This document shows, piece by piece, positions 9,838 through 20,542 of a DNA stretch of 20,879 bases; position 1 is the stretch's first letter, and each line of letters begins with the position of its first letter. Position numbers and translations under genes: made by a program. The notes beneath the pieces are model-generated. The model was not told where the DNA came from and did no database searches. It saw nothing but the letters and a program-made list of their open reading frames with translations. This stretch comes from Saccoglossus kowalevskii. Its lineage: Eukaryota; Hemichordata; Enteropneusta; Harrimaniidae. Location of the stretch: contig NW_003150229.1 in NCBI RefSeq assembly GCF_000003605.2, positions 1 through 20,879 on the forward strand, given 5' to 3'.

Positions 9838-10697
9838 ATGTATTATCAATATGTCTGGTTCCCTGTCCTAGTAAGTGAATGTATTATCAATATGTCTGGT
9901 TCCCTGTTCTAGTAAGTGTATGTATTATCAATAAGTCTGGTTCCCTGTTCTAGTAAGTGTATGTATTATCAATATGTCTGGTTCCCTGTCCTAGTAAGTG
10001 TATGTATTATCAATATGTCTGGTTCCCTGTCCTAGTAAGTGAATGTATTATCAATATGTCTGGTTCCCTGTTCTAGTAAGTGTATGTATTATCAATATGT
10101 CTGGTTCCCTGTCCTAGTAAGTGTATGTATTATCAATATGTCTGGTTCCCTGTCCTAGTAAGTGTATGTATTATCAATATGTCTGGTTCCCTGTCCTAGT
10201 AAGTGAATGTATTATCAATATGTATGGTTCCCTGTTCTAGTAAGTGTATGTATTATCAATAAGTCTGGTTCCCTGTTCTAGTAAGTGTATGTATTATCAA
10301 TATGTCTGGTTCCCTGTCCTAGTAAGTGTATGTATTATCAATAAGTTTGGTTCCCTGTCCTAGTAAGTGTATGTATTATCTGTAAGTCTGGTTCCCTGTT
10401 CTAATAAGTGTATGTATTATCAATATGTCTGGTTCCCTGTCCTAGTAAGTGTATGTATTATCAATAAGTCTGGTTTCCTGTCCTAGTAAATGAATGTATT
10501 ATCAATAAGTCTGGTTCCCTGTCCTAGTAAGTGAATGTATTATCAATATGTCTGGTTCCTTGTCCTAGTAAGTGTATGTATTATCAATATGTCTGGTTCT
10601 CTGTCCTAGTAAGTGAATGTATTATCAATAAGTCTGGTTCCCTGTCCTAGTAAGTATATGTATTATCAATATGTCTGGTTCCCTGTCCTAGTAAGTG

Positions 10698-11384
10698 TAT
10701 GTATTATCAATAAGTCTGGTTCCCTGTTCTACTAAGTGTATGTATTATCAATAAGTCTGGTTCCCTGACCTAGTAAGTGTATGTATTATCTGTAAGTCTG
10801 GTTCCCTGTTCTAATAAGTATATGTATTATCAATATGTCTGGTTCTCTGTCCTAGTAAGTGTATGTATTATCAATAAGTCTGGTTCCCTGTTCTAGTAAG
10901 TGTATGTATTATCAATAAGTCTGGTTCCCTGTTCTAGTAAGTGTATGTATTATCAATATGTCTGGTTCCCTGTTCTAGTAAGTGTATGTATTATCAATAT
11001 GTCTGGTTCCCTGTCCTAGTAAGTGTATGTATTATCAATAAGTCTGGTTCCCTGTTCTAGTAAGTGTATGTATTATCAATATGTCTGGTTCCCTGTTCTA
11101 GTAAGTGTATGTATTATCAATAAGTCTGGTTCTCTGTCCTAGTAAGTGTATGTATTATCAATATGTCTGGTTCCCTGTCCTAGTAAGTGTATGTATTATC
11201 AATACGTCTGGTTCTCTGTCCTAGTAAGTGTATGTATTATCAATATGTCTGGTTCCCTGTCCTAGTAAGTGTATGTATTATCAATAAGTCTGGTTCTCTG
11301 TCCTAGTAAGTGTATGTATTATCAATAAGTCTGGTTCCCTGTTCTAGTAAGTGTATGTATTATCAATAAGTCTGGTTCCCTGTT
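10698..11384. repeat. tgacc string, then block related to 2130-2650
   Basis: The first part contains ctactaag at 10729 and tgacc at about 10766, copy 2 of the three-monomer string. From about 10823 the subtype order follows 2130-2650 with a one-monomer difference. A rare CpG-containing variant, aatacgtc, is at 11205-11206. No non-repeat sequence is present. Confidence 0.82.
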
Positions 11385-11804
11385 CTACTACGTGTATGTA
11401 TTATCAATATGTCTGGTTCCCTGTCCTAGTAAGTGAATGTATTATCACTAAGTCTGGTTCACTGTCCTAGTAAGTGTATGTATTATCAATATGTCTGGTT
11501 CCCTGTTCTAGTAAGTGTATGTATTATCAATATGTCTGGTTCCCTGTCCTAGTAAGTGTATGTATTATCAATAAGTCTGGTTCCCTGTCCTAGTAAGTGT
11601 ATGTATTATCAATATGTCTGGTTCCCTGTTCTAGTAAGTGTATGTATTATCAATATGTCTGGTTCCCTGTTCTAGTAAGTGTATGTATTATCAATATGTC
11701 TGGTTCCCTGTTCTAGTAAGTGTATATATTATCAATATGTCTGGTTCCCTGTCCTAGTAAGTGTATGTATTATCAATAAGTCTGGTTCCCTGTCCTAGTA
11801 AGTG
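11385..11804. repeat. 420-bp duplicated block, copy 2 (partner 2651-3070)
   Basis: No difference was seen from 2651-3070, 213 monomers away plus one base. It carries the same private ggttcactg and tgtatatatta variants and the X-type monomer at 11446. Confidence 0.93.
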
Positions 11805-13190
11805 AATGTATTATCAATATGTCTGGTTCCCTGTCCTAGTAAGTGTATGTATTATCAATAAGTCTGGTTCCCTGTTCTAGTAAGTATATGTATTATCAAT
11901 ATGTCTTGTTCCCTGTTCTAGTAAGTGTATGTATTATCAATATGTCTGGTTCCCTGTCCTAGTAAGTGTATGTATTATCAATAAGTCTGGTTCCCTGTCC
12001 TAGTAAGTGAATGTATTATCAATATGTCTGGTTCCCTGTTCTAGTAAGTGTATGTATTATCAATATGTCTGGTTCCCTGTCCTAGTAAGTGTATGTATTA
12101 TCAATAAGTCTGGTTCCCTGTTCTACTACGTGTATGTATTATCAATAAGTCTGGTTCACTGTTCTAGTAAGTGTATGTATTATCAATATGTCTGGTTCCC
12201 TGTCCTAGTAAGTGTATGTATTATCAATAAGTCTGGTTCCCTGTCCTAGTAAGTGTATGTATTATCAATAAGTCTTGTTCCCTGTCCTAGTAAGTGTATG
12301 TATTATCAATATGTCTGGTTCCCTGTCCTAGTAAGTGAATGTATTATCAATAAGTCTGGTTCCCTGTCCTAGTAAGTGAATGTATTATCAATAAGTCTGG
12401 TTCCCTGTTCTAGTAAGTGTATGTATTATCAATATGTCTGGTTCCCTGTCCTAGTAAGTGTATGTATTATCAATAAGTCTGGTTCCCTGTTCTAGTAAGT
12501 GTATGTATTATCAATATGTCTGGTTCCCTGTCCTAGTAAGTGTATGTATTATCAATATGTCTGGTTCCCTGTTCTAGTAAGTGAATGTATTTATCAATAA
12601 GTCTGGTTCCCTGTTCTAATAAGTGTATGTATTATCAATATGTCTGGTTCCCTGTCCTAGTAAGTGTATGTATTATCACTAAGTCTGGTTCCCTGTCCTA
12701 GTAAGTGAATGTATTATCAATATGTCTGGTTCCCTGTTCTAATAAGTGAATGTATTATCAATATGTCTGGTTCTCTGTCCTAGTAAGTGAATGTATTATC
12801 AATAAGTCTGGTTCCCTGTTCTAAAAAGTGTATGTATTATCAATAAGTCTGGTTCCCTGTCCTAGTAAGTGAATGTATTATCAATAAGTCTGGTTCTCTG
12901 TTCTAGTAAGTGTATGTATTATCAATAAGTCTGGTTCCCTGTCCTAGTAAGTGAATGTATTATCAATATGTCTGGTTCCCTGTTCTAGTAAGTGAATGTA
13001 TTATCAATAAGTCTGGTTCCCTGTTCTAGTAAGTGAATGTATTATCAATAAGTCTGGTTCCCTGTTCTACTACGTGTATGTATTATCAATAAGTCTGGTT
13101 CCCTGTCCTAGTAAGTGTATGTATTATCAATATGTCTGGTTCCCTGTTCTAGTAAGTGAATGTATTATCAATAAGTCTGGTTCCCTGTTC
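11805..13190. repeat. Mixed-subtype stretch; parts shared with 16.7-17.15 kb
   Basis: Positions 12121-12336 match 16712-16927 and share the variant agtcttgttcc (about 12273 and 16863), with a difference at 12157 (A against C). Around 12821 a ctaaaaag monomer matches one at 17042. A 1-base insertion, TT to TTT, is at 12590-12592. CTAC monomers lie at 12123 and 13067. The open frame 12007-12249 is a repeat by-product. Confidence 0.84.
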
Positions 13191-13196
13191 TAATAA

Positions 13197-13393
13197 GTGT
13201 ATGTATTATCAATATGTCTGGTTCCCTGTCCTAGTAAGTGAATGTATTATCACTAAGTCTGGTTCCCTGTTCTAGTAAGTGAATGTATTATCAATATGTC
13301 TGGTTCCCTGTTCTAATAAGTGTATGTATTATCAATATGTCTGGTTCCTTGTCCTAGTAAGTGAATGTATTATCAATAAGTCTGGTTCCCTGT
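13197..13393. repeat. 12-monomer tandem duplication, copy 1 (partner 13689-13885)
   Basis: An offset of 492 bp (12 monomers) aligns the X-type monomer at 13251 with that at 13743, and the flanking ATAA, ttccttg and A-type monomers follow in the same order. The copies diverge at about 13393, with tgtcctaat here and tgttctaat in the partner. The neighbouring position suggests a recent local duplication. Confidence 0.87.
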
Positions 13394-13688
13394 CCTAATA
13401 AGTGTATGTATTATCAATATGTCTGGTTCCCTGTTCTAGTAAGTGAATGTATTATCAATAAGTCTGGTTCCCTGTTCTAGTAAGTGAATGTATTATCAAT
13501 AAGTCTGGTTCCCTGTTCTACTACGTGTATGTATTATCAATAAGTCTGGTTCCCTGTCCTAGTAAGTGTATGTATTATCAATATGTCTGGTTCCCTGTTC
13601 TAGTAAGTGAATGTATTATCAATAAGTCTGGTTCCCTGTTCTAGTAAGTGTATGTATTATCAATAAGTCTGGTTCCCTGTTCTAGTAA

Positions 13689-13885
13689 GTGTATGTATTA
13701 TCAATATGTCTGGTTCCCTGTCCTAGTAAGTGAATGTATTATCACTAAGTCTGGTTCCCTGTTCTAGTAAGTGAATGTATTATCAATATGTCTGGTTCCC
13801 TGTTCTAATAAGTGTATGTATTATCAATATGTCTGGTTCCTTGTCCTAGTAAGTGAATGTATTATCAATAAGTCTGGTTCCCTGT
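13689..13885. repeat. 12-monomer tandem duplication, copy 2 (partner 13197-13393)
   Basis: Second copy of the preceding string, with cactaag at 13743. It continues through an ATAA monomer into a gcttccctg monomer at 13959 and a C-type CTAC monomer at 14051. Confidence 0.87.
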
Positions 13886-14270
13886 TCTAATAAGTGTATG
13901 TATTATCAATAAGTCTGGTTCCCTGTCCTAGTAAGTGTATGTATTATCAATATGTCTGCTTCCCTGTCCTAGTAAGTGTATGTATTATCAATAAGTCTGG
14001 TTCCCTGTCCTAGTAAGTGTATGTATTATCTGTAAGTCTGGTTCCCTGTTCTACTACGTGTATGTATTATCAATATGTCTGGTTCCCTGTCCTAGTAAGT
14101 GTATGTATTATCAATATGTCTGGTTCCCTGTCCTAGTAAGTGTATGTATTATCAATAAGTCTGGTTTCCTGTCCTAGTAAGTGTATGTATTATCAATATG
14201 TCTGGTTCCCTGTCCTAGTAAGTGTATGTATTATCAATATGTCTGGTTCCCTGTCCTAGTAAGTATATGT

Positions 14271-14295
14271 ATATCAATAAGTCTGGTTCCTTGTC
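14271..14295. other. Two 1-base losses close together
   Basis: At 14271-14272 the expected attatc reads atatc (TT to T), and at 14295 tgtcctag reads tgtctag (CC to C). These are the only losses before 17391. They lie in adjacent monomers, and both shorten a two-base homopolymer. Confidence 0.9.
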
Positions 14296-14397
14296 TAGTA
14301 AGTGTATGTATTATCAATATGTCTGGTTCTCTGTCCTAGTAAGTGAATGTATTATCAATATGTCTGGTTCCCTGTCATAGTAAGTGTATGTATTATC

Positions 14398-14514
14398 AAT
14401 AAGTCTGGTTCCCTGTTCTACTATGTGTATGTATTATCAATAAGTCTGGTTCCCTGACCTAGTAAGTGTATGTATTATCTGTAAGTCTGGTTCCCTGTTC
14501 TAATAAGTGTATGT
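14398..14514. repeat. Three-monomer string with tgacc, copy 3 of 3
   Basis: Matches the strings at 8044-8160 and 10709-10825. The CTAC site at 14418 reads ctactatg where the copy at 8064 reads ctactacg, a C to T change at a CpG. Confidence 0.86.
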
Positions 14515-14663
14515 ATTATCAATATGTCTGGTTCCCTGTCCTAGTAAGTGTATGTATTATCAATATGTCTGGTTCCCTGTTCTAGTAAGTGAATGTATTA
14601 TCAATAAGTCTGGTTCCCTGTTCTAGTAAGTGAATGTATTATCAATAAGTCTGGTTCCCAGTT

Positions 14664-15370
14664 CTACTACGTGTATGTATTATCAATAAGTCTGGTTCCC
14701 TGTCCTAGTAAGTGTATGTATTATCAATATGTCTGGTTCCCTGTCCTAGTAAGTGTATGTATTATCTGTAAGTCTGGTTCCCTGTTCTACTACGTGTATG
14801 TATTATCAATATGTCTGGTTCCCTGTCCTAGTAAGTGTATGTATTATCAATATGTCTGGTTCCCTGTCCTAGTAAGTGTATGTATTATCAATAAGTCTGG
14901 TTCCCTGTCCTAGTAAGTGTATGTATTATCAATATGTCTGGTTCCCTGTCCTAGTAAGTGTATGTATTATCAATAAGTCTGGTTCCCTGTCCTAGTAAGT
15001 GTATGTATTATCTGTAAGTCTGGTTCCCTGTTCTACTACGTGTATGTATTATCAATATGTCTGGTTCCCTGTCCTAGTAAGTGTATGTATTATCAATATG
15101 TCTGGTTCCCTGTCCTAGTAAGTGTATGTATTATCTGTAAGTCTGGTTCCCTGTTCTACTACGTGTATGTATTATCAATATGTCTGGTTCCCTGTCCTAG
15201 TAAGTGTATGTATTATCTGTAAGTCTGGTTCCCTGTCCTAGTAAGTGTATGTATTATCAATATGTCTGCTTCCCTGTCCTAGTAAGTGTATGTATTATCA
15301 ATAAGTCTGGTTCCCTGTCCTAGTAAGTGTATGTATTATCTGTAAGTCTGGTTCCCTGTTCTACTACGTG
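14664..15370. repeat. Densest CTAC cluster
   Basis: CTAC monomers begin at 14664, 14787, 15033, 15156 and 15361, spaced 3, 6, 3 and 5 monomers; four of the five are C type. The start shares cccag with 7075, linking it to the 6.7-7.4 kb block (185 monomers minus one base away). A gcttccctg monomer is at 15269. The 3-monomer gaps produce the open frames 14671-14913 and 15040-15222. Cassette copy 5 follows from 15361 to about 15771. Confidence 0.9.
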
Positions 15371-15729
15371 TATGTATTATCAATATGTCTGGTTCCCTGT
15401 CCTAGTAAGTGTATGTATTATCAATATGTCTGGTTCCCTGTCCTAGTAAGTGTATGTATTATCAATAAGTCTGGTTCCCTGTCCTAGTAAGTGTATGTAT
15501 TATCAATATGTCTGGTTCCCTGTCCTAGTAAGTGTATGTATTATCAATATGTCTGGTTCCCTGTCCTAGTAAGTGAATGTATTATCAATATGTCTGGTTC
15601 CCTGTTCTAGTAAGTGTATGTATTATCAATAAGTCTGGTTCCCTGTTCTAGTAAGTGTATGTATTATCAATATGTCTGGTTCCCTGTCCTAGTAAGTGTA
15701 TGTATTATCAATATGTCTGGTTCCCTGTC

Positions 15730-15927
15730 CTAGTAAGTGAATGTATTATCAATATGTCTGGTTCCCTGTTCTAATAAGTGTATGTATTATCAATATGTCT
15801 GGTTCCCTGTCCTAGTAAGTGAAAGTATTATCACTAAGTCTGGTTCCCTGTCCTAGTAAGTGAATGTATTATCAATATGTCTGGTTCCCTGTTCTAATAA
15901 GTGTATGTATTATCAATATGTCTGGTT
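15730..15927. repeat. 10-monomer-offset duplication, copy 1 (partner 16140-16337)
   Basis: 198 bases are identical to 16140-16337 at an offset of 410 bp. Both carry gaaagtatta (gaatg changed to gaaag; 15821 and 16231), seen nowhere else in the window, followed by an X-type monomer (15832 and 16242). Confidence 0.92.
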
Positions 15928-16139
15928 CCTTGTCCTAGTAAGTGAATGTATTATCAATAAGTCTGGTTCCCTGTTCTAGTAAGTGTATGTATTATCAATA
16001 TGTCTGGTTCTCTGTCCTAGTAAGTGTATGTATTATCAATAAGTCTGGTTCCCTGTTCTAGTAAGTGTATGTATTATCAATATGTCTGGTTCCCTGTTCT
16101 AGTAAGTGTATGTATTATCACTAAGTCTGGTTCCCTGTT

Positions 16140-16337
16140 CTAGTAAGTGAATGTATTATCAATATGTCTGGTTCCCTGTTCTAATAAGTGTATGTATTAT
16201 CAATATGTCTGGTTCCCTGTCCTAGTAAGTGAAAGTATTATCACTAAGTCTGGTTCCCTGTCCTAGTAAGTGAATGTATTATCAATATGTCTGGTTCCCT
16301 GTTCTAATAAGTGTATGTATTATCAATATGTCTGGTT
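16140..16337. repeat. 10-monomer-offset duplication, copy 2 (partner 15730-15927)
   Basis: Second copy with the private gaaag variant. It ends at a ggttacc substitution. The surrounding 15.8-16.4 kb holds four of the eleven X-type monomers in the window (15832, 16119, 16242, 16365), making it the main X-type neighbourhood. Confidence 0.92.
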
Positions 16338-17390
16338 ACCTGTCCTAGTAAGTGAATGTATTATCACTAAGTCTGGTTCCCTGTTCTAGTAAGTGAATGT
16401 ATTATCAATATGTCTGGTTCCCTGTTCTAATAAGTGTATGTATTATCAATAAGTCTGGTTCCCTGTCCTAGTAAGTGAATGTATTATCAATATGTCTGGT
16501 TCCCTGTTCTAGTAAGTGAATGTATTATCAATAAGTCTGGTTCCCTGTTCTAGTAAGTGAATGTATTATCAATAAGTCTGGTTCCCTGTTCTACTACGTG
16601 TATGTATTATCAATAAGTCTGGTTCCCTGTCCTAGTAAGTGTATGTATTATCAATATGTCTGGTTCCCTGTTCTAGTAAGTGAATGTATTATCAATAAGT
16701 CTGGTTCCCTGTTCTACTACGTGTATGTATTATCAATAAGTCTGGTTCCCTGTTCTAGTAAGTGTATGTATTATCAATATGTCTGGTTCCCTGTCCTAGT
16801 AAGTGTATGTATTATCAATAAGTCTGGTTCCCTGTCCTAGTAAGTGTATGTATTATCAATAAGTCTTGTTCCCTGTCCTAGTAAGTGTATGTATTATCAA
16901 TATGTCTGGTTCCCTGTCCTAGTAAGTGTATGTATTATCAATATGTCTGGTTCCCTGTTCTAGTAAGTGTATGTATTATCAATATGTCTGGTTCCCTGTC
17001 CTAGTAAGTGTATGTATTATCAATAAGTCTGGTTCCCTGTTCTAAAAAGTGTATGTATTATCAATAAGTCTGGTTCCCTGTCCTAGTAAGTGAATGTATT
17101 ATCAATAAGTCTGGTTCTCTGTTCTAGTAAGTGTATGTATTATCAATAAGTCTGGTTCCCTGTCCTAGTAAGTGTATGTATTATCTATACGTCTGGTTCC
17201 CTGTCCTAGTAAGTGTATGTATTATCAATAAGTCTGGTTTCCTGTCCTAGTAAGTGTATGTATTATCAATATGTCTGGTTCCCTGTTCTAGTAAGTGTAT
17301 GTATTATCAATATGTCTGGTTCCCTGTTCTAGTAAGTGAATGTATTATCAATAAGTCTGGTTCCCTGTTCTAGTAAGTGAATGTATTATC
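16338..17390. repeat. Mixed-subtype stretch with CTAC pair at 16591/16714
   Basis: Two A-type CTAC monomers three monomers apart explain the open frame 16598-16840. Positions 16712-16927 are shared with 12121-12336, and the ctaaaaag monomer at 17042 with 12821. A rare tatacgtc variant with a CpG is at 17190-17191. All of it is satellite. Confidence 0.84.
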
Positions 17391-17448
17391 ATAAGTCTGG
17401 TTCCTGTTCTACTACGTGTATGTATTATCAATAAGTCTGGTTCCTGTC
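17391..17448. other. Cluster of four 1-base losses
   Basis: Within 58 bases the sequence loses one A (atcaataag to atcataag, 17391), one C of CCC at 17403, one C of CCC at 17443 and one C of CC at 17448. By contrast, the first 4484 bases of the array show none. Surrounding substitutions are ordinary, so the cluster is more likely a local consensus or base-calling weakness than biology, but this cannot be settled from the sequence. Confidence 0.88.
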
Positions 17449-17947
17449 TAGTAAGTGTATGTATTATCAATATGTCTGGTTCCCTGTTCTAGTAAGTGAA
17501 TGTATTATCAATAAGTCTGGTTCCCTGTTCTAGTAAGTGAATGTATTATCAATAAGTCTGGTTCCCTGTTCTACTACGTGTATGTATTATCAATAAGTCT
17601 GGTTCCCTGTCCTAGTAAGTGTATGTATTATCAATATGTCTGGTTCCCTGTCCTAGTAAGTGTATGTATTATCTGTAAGTCTGGTTCCCTGTTCTACTAC
17701 GTGTATGTATTATCAATATGTCTGGTTCCCTGTCCTAGTAAGTGTATGTATTATCAATATGTCTGGTTCCCTGTCCTAGTAAGTGTATGTATTATCTGTA
17801 AGTCTGGTTCCCTGTCCTAGTAAGTGTATGTATTATCAATATGTCTGGTTCCCTGTCCTAGTAAGTGTATGTATTATCAATAAGTCTGGTTCCCTGTCCT
17901 AGTAAGTGTATGTATTATCTGTAAGTCTGGTTCCCTGTTCTACTACG
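17409..17947. repeat. CTAC cluster with 4-3-6 spacing, second instance
   Basis: CTAC monomers begin at 17409, 17571, 17694 and 17940. Correcting for the two losses at 17443 and 17448, the gaps are 4, 3 and 6 monomers, as at 9130-9663. The types are A, A, C, C in the same order. The monomers after 17940 differ from the cassette: here T, T, T, A lead into the 2-kb block. Confidence 0.88.
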
Positions 17948-18032
17948 TGTATGTATTATCAATATGTCTGGTTCCCTGTCCTAGTAAGTGTATGTATTAT
18001 CAATATGTCTGGTTCCCTGTCCTAGTAAGTGT

Positions 18033-19998
18033 ATGTATTATCAATATGTCTGGTTCCCTGTTCTAGTAAGTGTATGTATTATCAATAAGTCTGGTTCCCT
18101 GTTCTAGTAAGTGAATGTATTATCAATATGTCTGGTTCCCTGTTCTAATAAGTGTATGTATTATCAATATGTCTGGTTCCTTGTCCTAGTAAGTGAATGT
18201 ATTATCAATAAGTCTGGTTCCCTGTTCTAATAAGTGTATGTATTATCAATAAGTCTGGTTCCCTGTCCTAGTAAGTGAATGTATTATCAATAAGTCTGGT
18301 TCTCTGTTCTAGTAAGTGTATGTATTATCAATAAGTCTGGGTCCCTGTCCTAGTAAGTGAATGTATTATCAATATGTCTGGTTCCCTGTTCTAGTAAGTG
18401 AATGTATTATCAATAAGTCTGGTTCCCTGTTCTAGTAAGTGAATGTATTATCAATAAGTCTGGTTCCCTGTTCTACTACGTGTATGTATTATCAATAAGT
18501 CTGGTTCCCTGTCCTAGTAAGTGTATGTATTATCAATATGTCTGGTTCCCTGTTCTAGTAAGTGAATGTATTATCAATAAGTCTGGTTCCCTGTTCTAGT
18601 AAGTGAATGTATTATCAATAAGTCTGGTTCCCTGTTCTACTACGTGTATGTATTATCAATAAGTCTGGTTCCCTGTCCTAGTAAGTGTATGTATTATCAA
18701 TATGTCTGGTTCCCTGTCCTAGTAAGTGTATGTATTATCTGTAAGTCTGGTTCCCTGTTCTACTACGTGTATGTATTATCAATATGTCTGGTTCCCTGTC
18801 CTAGTAAGTGTATGTATTATCAATATGTCTGGTTCCCTGTCCTAGTAAGTGTATGTATTATCAATAAGTCTGGTTCCCTGTCCTAGTAAGTGTATGTATT
18901 ATCAATATGTCTGGTTCCCTGTCCTAGTAAGTGTATGTATTATCAATAAGTCTGGTTCCCTGTCCTAGTAAGTGTATGTATTATCTGTAAGTCTGGTTCC
19001 CTGTTCTACTACGTGTATGTATTATCAATATGTCTGGTTCCCTGTCCTAGTAAGTGTATGTATTATCAATATGTCTGGTTCCCTGTCCTAGTAAGTGTAT
19101 GTATTATCAATAAGTCTGGTTCCCTGTCCTAGTAAGTGTATGTATTATCAATATGTCTGGTTCCCTGTCCTAGTAAGTGTATGTATTATCAATATGTCTG
19201 GTTACCTGTCCTAGTAAGTGAATGTATTATCAATATGTCTGGTTCCCTGTTCTAGTAAGTGTATGTATTATCAATAAGTCTGGTTCCCTGTTCTAGTAAG
19301 TGTATGTATTATCAATATGTCTGGTTCCCTGTCCTAGTAAGTGTATGTATTATCAATATGTCTGGTTCCCTGTCCTAGTAAGTGAATGTATTATCAATAT
19401 GTCTGGTTCCCTGTTCTAGTAAGTGTATGTATTATCAATATGTCTGGTTCCCTGTCCTAGTAAGTGTATGTATTATCAATATGTCTGGTTCCCTGTCCTA
19501 GTAAGTGTATGTATTATCAATATGTCTGGTTCCCTGTCCTAGTAAGTGAATGTATTATCAATATGTATGGTTCCTGTTCTAGTAAGTGTATGTATTATCA
19601 ATATGTCTGGTTCCCTGTCCTAGTAAGTGTATGTATTATCAATAAGTTTGGTTCCCTGTCCTAGTAAGTGTATGTATTATCTGTAAGTCTGGTTCCCTGT
19701 TCTAATAAGTGTATGTATTATCAATATGTCTGGTTCCCTGTCCTAGTAAGTGTATGTATTATCAATAAGTCTGGTTTCCTGTCCTAGTAAATGAATGTAT
19801 TATCAATAAGTCTGGTTCCCTGTCCTAGTAAGTGAATGTATTATCAATATGTCTGGTTCCTTGTCCTAGTAAGTGTATGTATTATCAATATGTCTGGTTC
19901 TCTGTCCTAGTAAGTGAATGTATTATCAATAAGTCTGGTTCCCTGTCCTAGTAAGTATATGTATTATCAATATGTCTGGTTCCCTGTCCTAGTAAGTG
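18033..19998. repeat. ~2.0-kb segmental duplication within the array, copy 2 (partner 8690-10697)
   Basis: Partner of the 8.7-10.7 kb block, with the 4-3-6 CTAC cluster at 18473, 18637, 18760 and 19006 and cassette copy 6. It lacks one A-type monomer just after the tgtatgg variant near 19565 and has a 1-base loss at 19573-19574. Private variants gggtccc, tgtatgg, aagtttgg and aaatgaatg are all present in order. The match ends where position 37 differs (A at 19999). Confidence 0.93.
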
Positions 19999-20542
19999 AA
20001 TGTATTATCAATATGTCTGGTTTCCCTGTTCTAGTAAGTGAATGTATTATCAATAAGTCTGGTTCCCTGTTCTAGTAAGTGAATGTATTATCAATAAGTC
20101 TGGTTCCCTGTTCTACTACGTGTATGTATTATCAATAAGTCTGGTTCCCTGTCCTAGTAAGTGTATGTATTATCAATATGTCTGGTTCCCTGTTCTAGTA
20201 AGTGAATGTATTATCAATAAGTCTGGTTCCCTGTTCTAGTAAGTGAATGTATTATCAATAAGTCTGGTTCCCTGTTCTACTACGTGTATGTATTATCAAT
20301 AAGTCTGGTTCCCTGTCCTAGTAAGTGTATGTATTATCAATATGTCTGGTTCCCTGTCCTAGTAAGTGTATGTATTATCTGTAAGTCTGGTTCCCTGTTC
20401 TACTACGTGTATGTATTATCAATATGTCTGGTTCCCTGTCCTAGTAAGTGTATGTATTATCAATATGTCTGGTTCCCTGTCCTAGTAAGTGTATGTATTA
20501 TCAATAAGTCTGGTTCCCTGTCCTAGTAAGTGTATGTATTAT
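19982..20542. repeat. 40-monomer-offset copy of 18343-18902
   Basis: Repeats 18343-18902 at an offset of 1639-1640 bp, with a 1-base gain TT to TTT at 20021-20023. CTAC monomers at 20113, 20277 and 20400 match those at 18473, 18637 and 18760. This string therefore occurs at least three times (about 9 kb, 18.4 kb and 20 kb). It diverges after about 20542, where a C-type monomer replaces a T type. Confidence 0.91.

Larger units (their letters stand above)
8690..10697. repeat. ~2.0-kb segmental duplication within the array, copy 1 (partner 18033-19998)
   Basis: This is the longest block pair in the window. The offset to the partner is 9343 bp (228 monomers minus five bases of indels) from about 8700 to about 10240. 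It is 227 monomers afterwards, because one A-type monomer is missing from the partner. Shared private variants are gggtccc (8995/18338), tgtatgg (about 10221/19565), aagtttgg (10346/19647) and aaatgaatg (about 10488/19788). Differences noticed include tgtaat at about 8810, ctcgtt at 9282, and ggttacc at about 19204 in the partner. It contains cassette copy 4 from 9663. Confidence 0.93.
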
